Source: UBA5177 sp002413265 (GTDB lineage Bacteria > Chloroflexota > UBA5177). From it: DNA of 25,643 bases. Of the stretch, positions 24,242 to 25,643 are shown piece by piece. Each line of letters begins with the position of its first letter. The stretch's first letter is position 1. A program made the position numbers and the translations under genes. The stretch lies in NCBI GenBank assembly GCA_036752825.1, contig DAIORV010000020.1, positions 1 through 25,643 on the forward strand, in the 5' to 3' direction. The notes under the pieces were generated by a model. It saw only the letters and a list, made by a program, of their open reading frames with translations. It ran no database searches and was not told the DNA's origin.

Positions 24242-25234
24242 ATGAGCGGCCTCTTCAGCTTCGTGCTGAAGCGATTTCTGAGCGGGATAGTGGTCGTCTG
24301 GGCGATCGTCACGGTCGTCTTCCTGCTAGAACACGCTCCCGGTGCCCCAGATCCGATTCGCGGAATTCTCGGAGCACACTTCACTTTCGGCAATTACCGA
24401 AGCTTGCTCCATCAATACGGACTCGACGTTCCGTTGTGGCAACAGTATCTGAATTACCTTGGCGTATCTCCGATGCTGTCGTGGTTCGGAGTGCACTTTG
24501 GCCACGGTCCGGCGCTGACCGGAATCCTGGAAGGCAACTTCGGCTATTCCTACTACCAGGTCGGGACTCCGGTTTGGAGCCTGATGAGCGACGGCATACC
24601 AGTCACCTTGAAACTCGGCTTATATGCGCTGTTTGTGTCGCTGCTTCTCGGTATTCCGATCGGCCTCGTTTCCGCCATCAAGCAGAACAGCTGGCTGGAC
24701 CACCTGCTGCAGGGAACGAGCGTTCTCCTTTATGGCATTCCGACGTTCGTGCTGGCGCCCACTCTGCAAGTGATCTTCACCATTCAAAATCAGTGGCTTC
24801 CGGAACACGGCTGGGGGGACACGCCTGAGCAGATCGTGCTGCCGGTTGCAGCGTATTCCGCGGGCCTCTTCGGCTACTTCGCGAAGTCTTTTCGATCGTT
24901 CATGCTGGAGGTGCTTCAGCAGGACTACATTCGTACGGCGCGTGCGAAGGGACTGAGACCTTCGGTGATCGTTTGGCTGCATGCGATGAAGAACACGCTG
25001 CTTCCGCTGGCCTCGATTGTCGGTCCGACCATCGCCTACCTGATCGTCGGAGCCTTCATCATCGAAGAGTTCTTCGGGATCCCCGGAATCGCCCATGTCA
25101 CCGTCCAGTCCGTCTTTCAGGGGGACTACGGTGTGATCGAAGGCACGACCATTGCTCTCGCCATCTTCGTGGTGTCCGTGAATATGCTTACCGACATCTT
25201 TTATAGCCTCGTCGATCCGCGCGTACGCCTCTGA
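24242..25234 (+). CDS. ABC transporter permease, DppB/OppB type
   Basis: A 330-aa inner-membrane subunit of the peptide importer. The N-terminus (FVLKRFLSGIVVVWAIVTVVFLL) is the usual first helix of OppB/DppB, followed by the extracytoplasmic loop with GLDVPLWQQYLNYLG and ILEGNFGYSYYQ. The conserved cytoplasmic coupling loop is DYIRTARAKGLRPSVIVWLHAMKNTLLPL, and the C-terminus ends in the common LVDPRVRL. About six membrane helices are present. ATG 24242 has AGGAGAG (24230-24236) five bases upstream. It is followed by the second permease after two bases. Confidence 0.95.
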   Translation: MSGLFSFVLKRFLSGIVVVWAIVTVVFLLEHAPGAPDPIRGILGAHFTFGNYRSLLHQYGLDVPLWQQYLNYLGVSPMLSWFGVHFGHGPALTGILEGNFGYSYYQVGTPVWSLMSDGIPVTLKLGLYALFVSLLLGIPIGLVSAIKQNSWLDHLLQGTSVLLYGIPTFVLAPTLQVIFTIQNQWLPEHGWGDTPEQIVLPVAAYSAGLFGYFAKSFRSFMLEVLQQDYIRTARAKGLRPSVIVWLHAMKNTLLPLASIVGPTIAYLIVGAFIIEEFFGIPGIAHVTVQSVFQGDYGVIEGTTIALAIFVVSVNMLTDIFYSLVDPRVRL

Positions 25235-25236
25235 TC

Positions 25237-25643
25237 ATGAACGAACCAATTAATCGCAGTACGCGGGATCGTGTGTCGACTCCTTCCGAAGAGAGCAAAA
25301 ATACGGAGGGGGCTCCCGGAGCGTCGTCGGCAAATTTGGCGGGAGCTTACGAGACTCGAAAGGCGGGAGAGACACGCGTCAACTCGCCGTTTCGAGACGC
25401 TGTGCGCCGATACATGACGAACTGGGCGGCGGTCTTCAGCCTAGGGCTCATCATTGTCCTGACCATTGGGGCCGTTTTTGCACCGCTTTTGCACACGGTT
25501 AACCCGGACACGATCGATTACAACGCGCTCAGTAACGGTCCGTCCTGGGGTCACTGGTTCGGGACCGACCCCTCCGGTCGGGATGAGTACAGCCAGCTTA
25601 TGTACGGACTGCGAATCACCTTCGTGATTAGCTACGCGGGCAC
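25237..25643 (+). CDS. ABC transporter permease, DppC/OppC type (3' end outside window)
   Basis: The first 135 codons of the second importer permease, starting at ATG 25237, two bases after the preceding stop, and open to the window edge. A long polar N-terminal stretch of about 58 residues, rich in Ser, Glu, Gly and Ala, comes before the first membrane helix (AAVFSLGLIIVLTIGAVFAPLL). The OppC hallmark HWFGTDPSGRDEYSQLMYGL then appears, followed by RITFVISYAG, the start of the transmembrane domain. The coupling loop and later helices lie outside. The N-terminal extension is longer than in many OppC proteins. ATPase genes (OppD/OppF) probably follow beyond the window. Confidence 0.92.
   Translation, partial: MNEPINRSTRDRVSTPSEESKNTEGAPGASSANLAGAYETRKAGETRVNSPFRDAVRRYMTNWAAVFSLGLIIVLTIGAVFAPLLHTVNPDTIDYNALSNGPSWGHWFGTDPSGRDEYSQLMYGLRITFVISYAG

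Noticed and set aside
24181..24828. 215-codon plus-strand frame over the DppB-type gene
   Set aside because: It is a shadow of the permease gene, rich in Arg/Ser, starting within the post-palindrome spacer without a family match.
1..25643. Mobile element, prophage, CRISPR array or defence system
   Set aside because: No transposase, integrase, phage structural gene, Cas protein, evenly spaced direct repeats or known defence domain set was seen on either strand.

Overview
The window looks like chromosomal DNA of a GC-rich free-living bacterium, most likely an actinomycete-related lineage (Thermoleophilia-like) or a Chloroflexota/Dormibacterota-type soil bacterium. The reasons are frequent GTG/TTG starts, a mycothiol-dependent maleylpyruvate-isomerase-like (MDMPI) protein, a zinc-ribbon/nucleotidyl-cyclase/AAA/TPR protein and a histidine kinase without a HAMP domain. 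This placement is inference from gene content. I see no rRNA, tRNA, CRISPR array, insertion sequence, phage gene or attachment site.

Layout. 1-2194 (minus strand): a tightly packed operon of a YjbR/MmcQ-like protein, an ABC ATPase and an ABC-2 permease, joined by two ATGA start/stop overlaps. It is followed by the 5' end of an AlkA-like DNA glycosylase that carries an apparent one-base frameshift. 2357-6655 (plus): a 997-aa cyclase/AAA/TPR signalling protein, an overlapping GNAT acetyltransferase and a YczE-type membrane protein. 6675-8314: a small ABM-domain protein (minus), then a YdeI/OmpD-associated protein and an MDMPI-like protein (plus). 8336-14332 (minus): gltB and gltD, the two subunits of glutamate synthase, abutting with no gap. 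14613-15986 (plus): an ammonium transporter, divergent from gltBD, followed at once by a previously uncalled 43-codon single-helix membrane peptide. 16070-16591: a protein of unknown function. 16740-18787: an OmpR-type response regulator with an apparent CTG start, and its HAMP-less sensor kinase. 18831-19340 (minus): a DUF1360-type membrane protein. 19434-22285: a multi-spanning ComP-like sensor kinase and its LuxR-type regulator, overlapping by GTGA. 22454 to the end: a dipeptide/oligopeptide ABC importer (binding lipoprotein, a 32-bp palindrome, first permease, and the beginning of the second permease, cut by the window edge).

How it fits together. The gltB-gltD/amt block is a nitrogen-assimilation island: Amt brings in ammonium, glutamine synthetase (not in the window) makes glutamine, and GOGAT turns it into glutamate. 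No PII (glnK/glnB) gene follows amt; a tiny membrane peptide sits there instead. The peptide importer at the right end may supply organic nitrogen. Two complete two-component systems lie between these blocks, but the sequence does not show what they sense or control.

No large undescribed system is evident. The most worthwhile leads are the small membrane peptide behind amt, the non-canonical CTG start of the response regulator, the perfect 32-bp palindrome between the importer's binding-protein and permease genes, and the frameshifted glycosylase.
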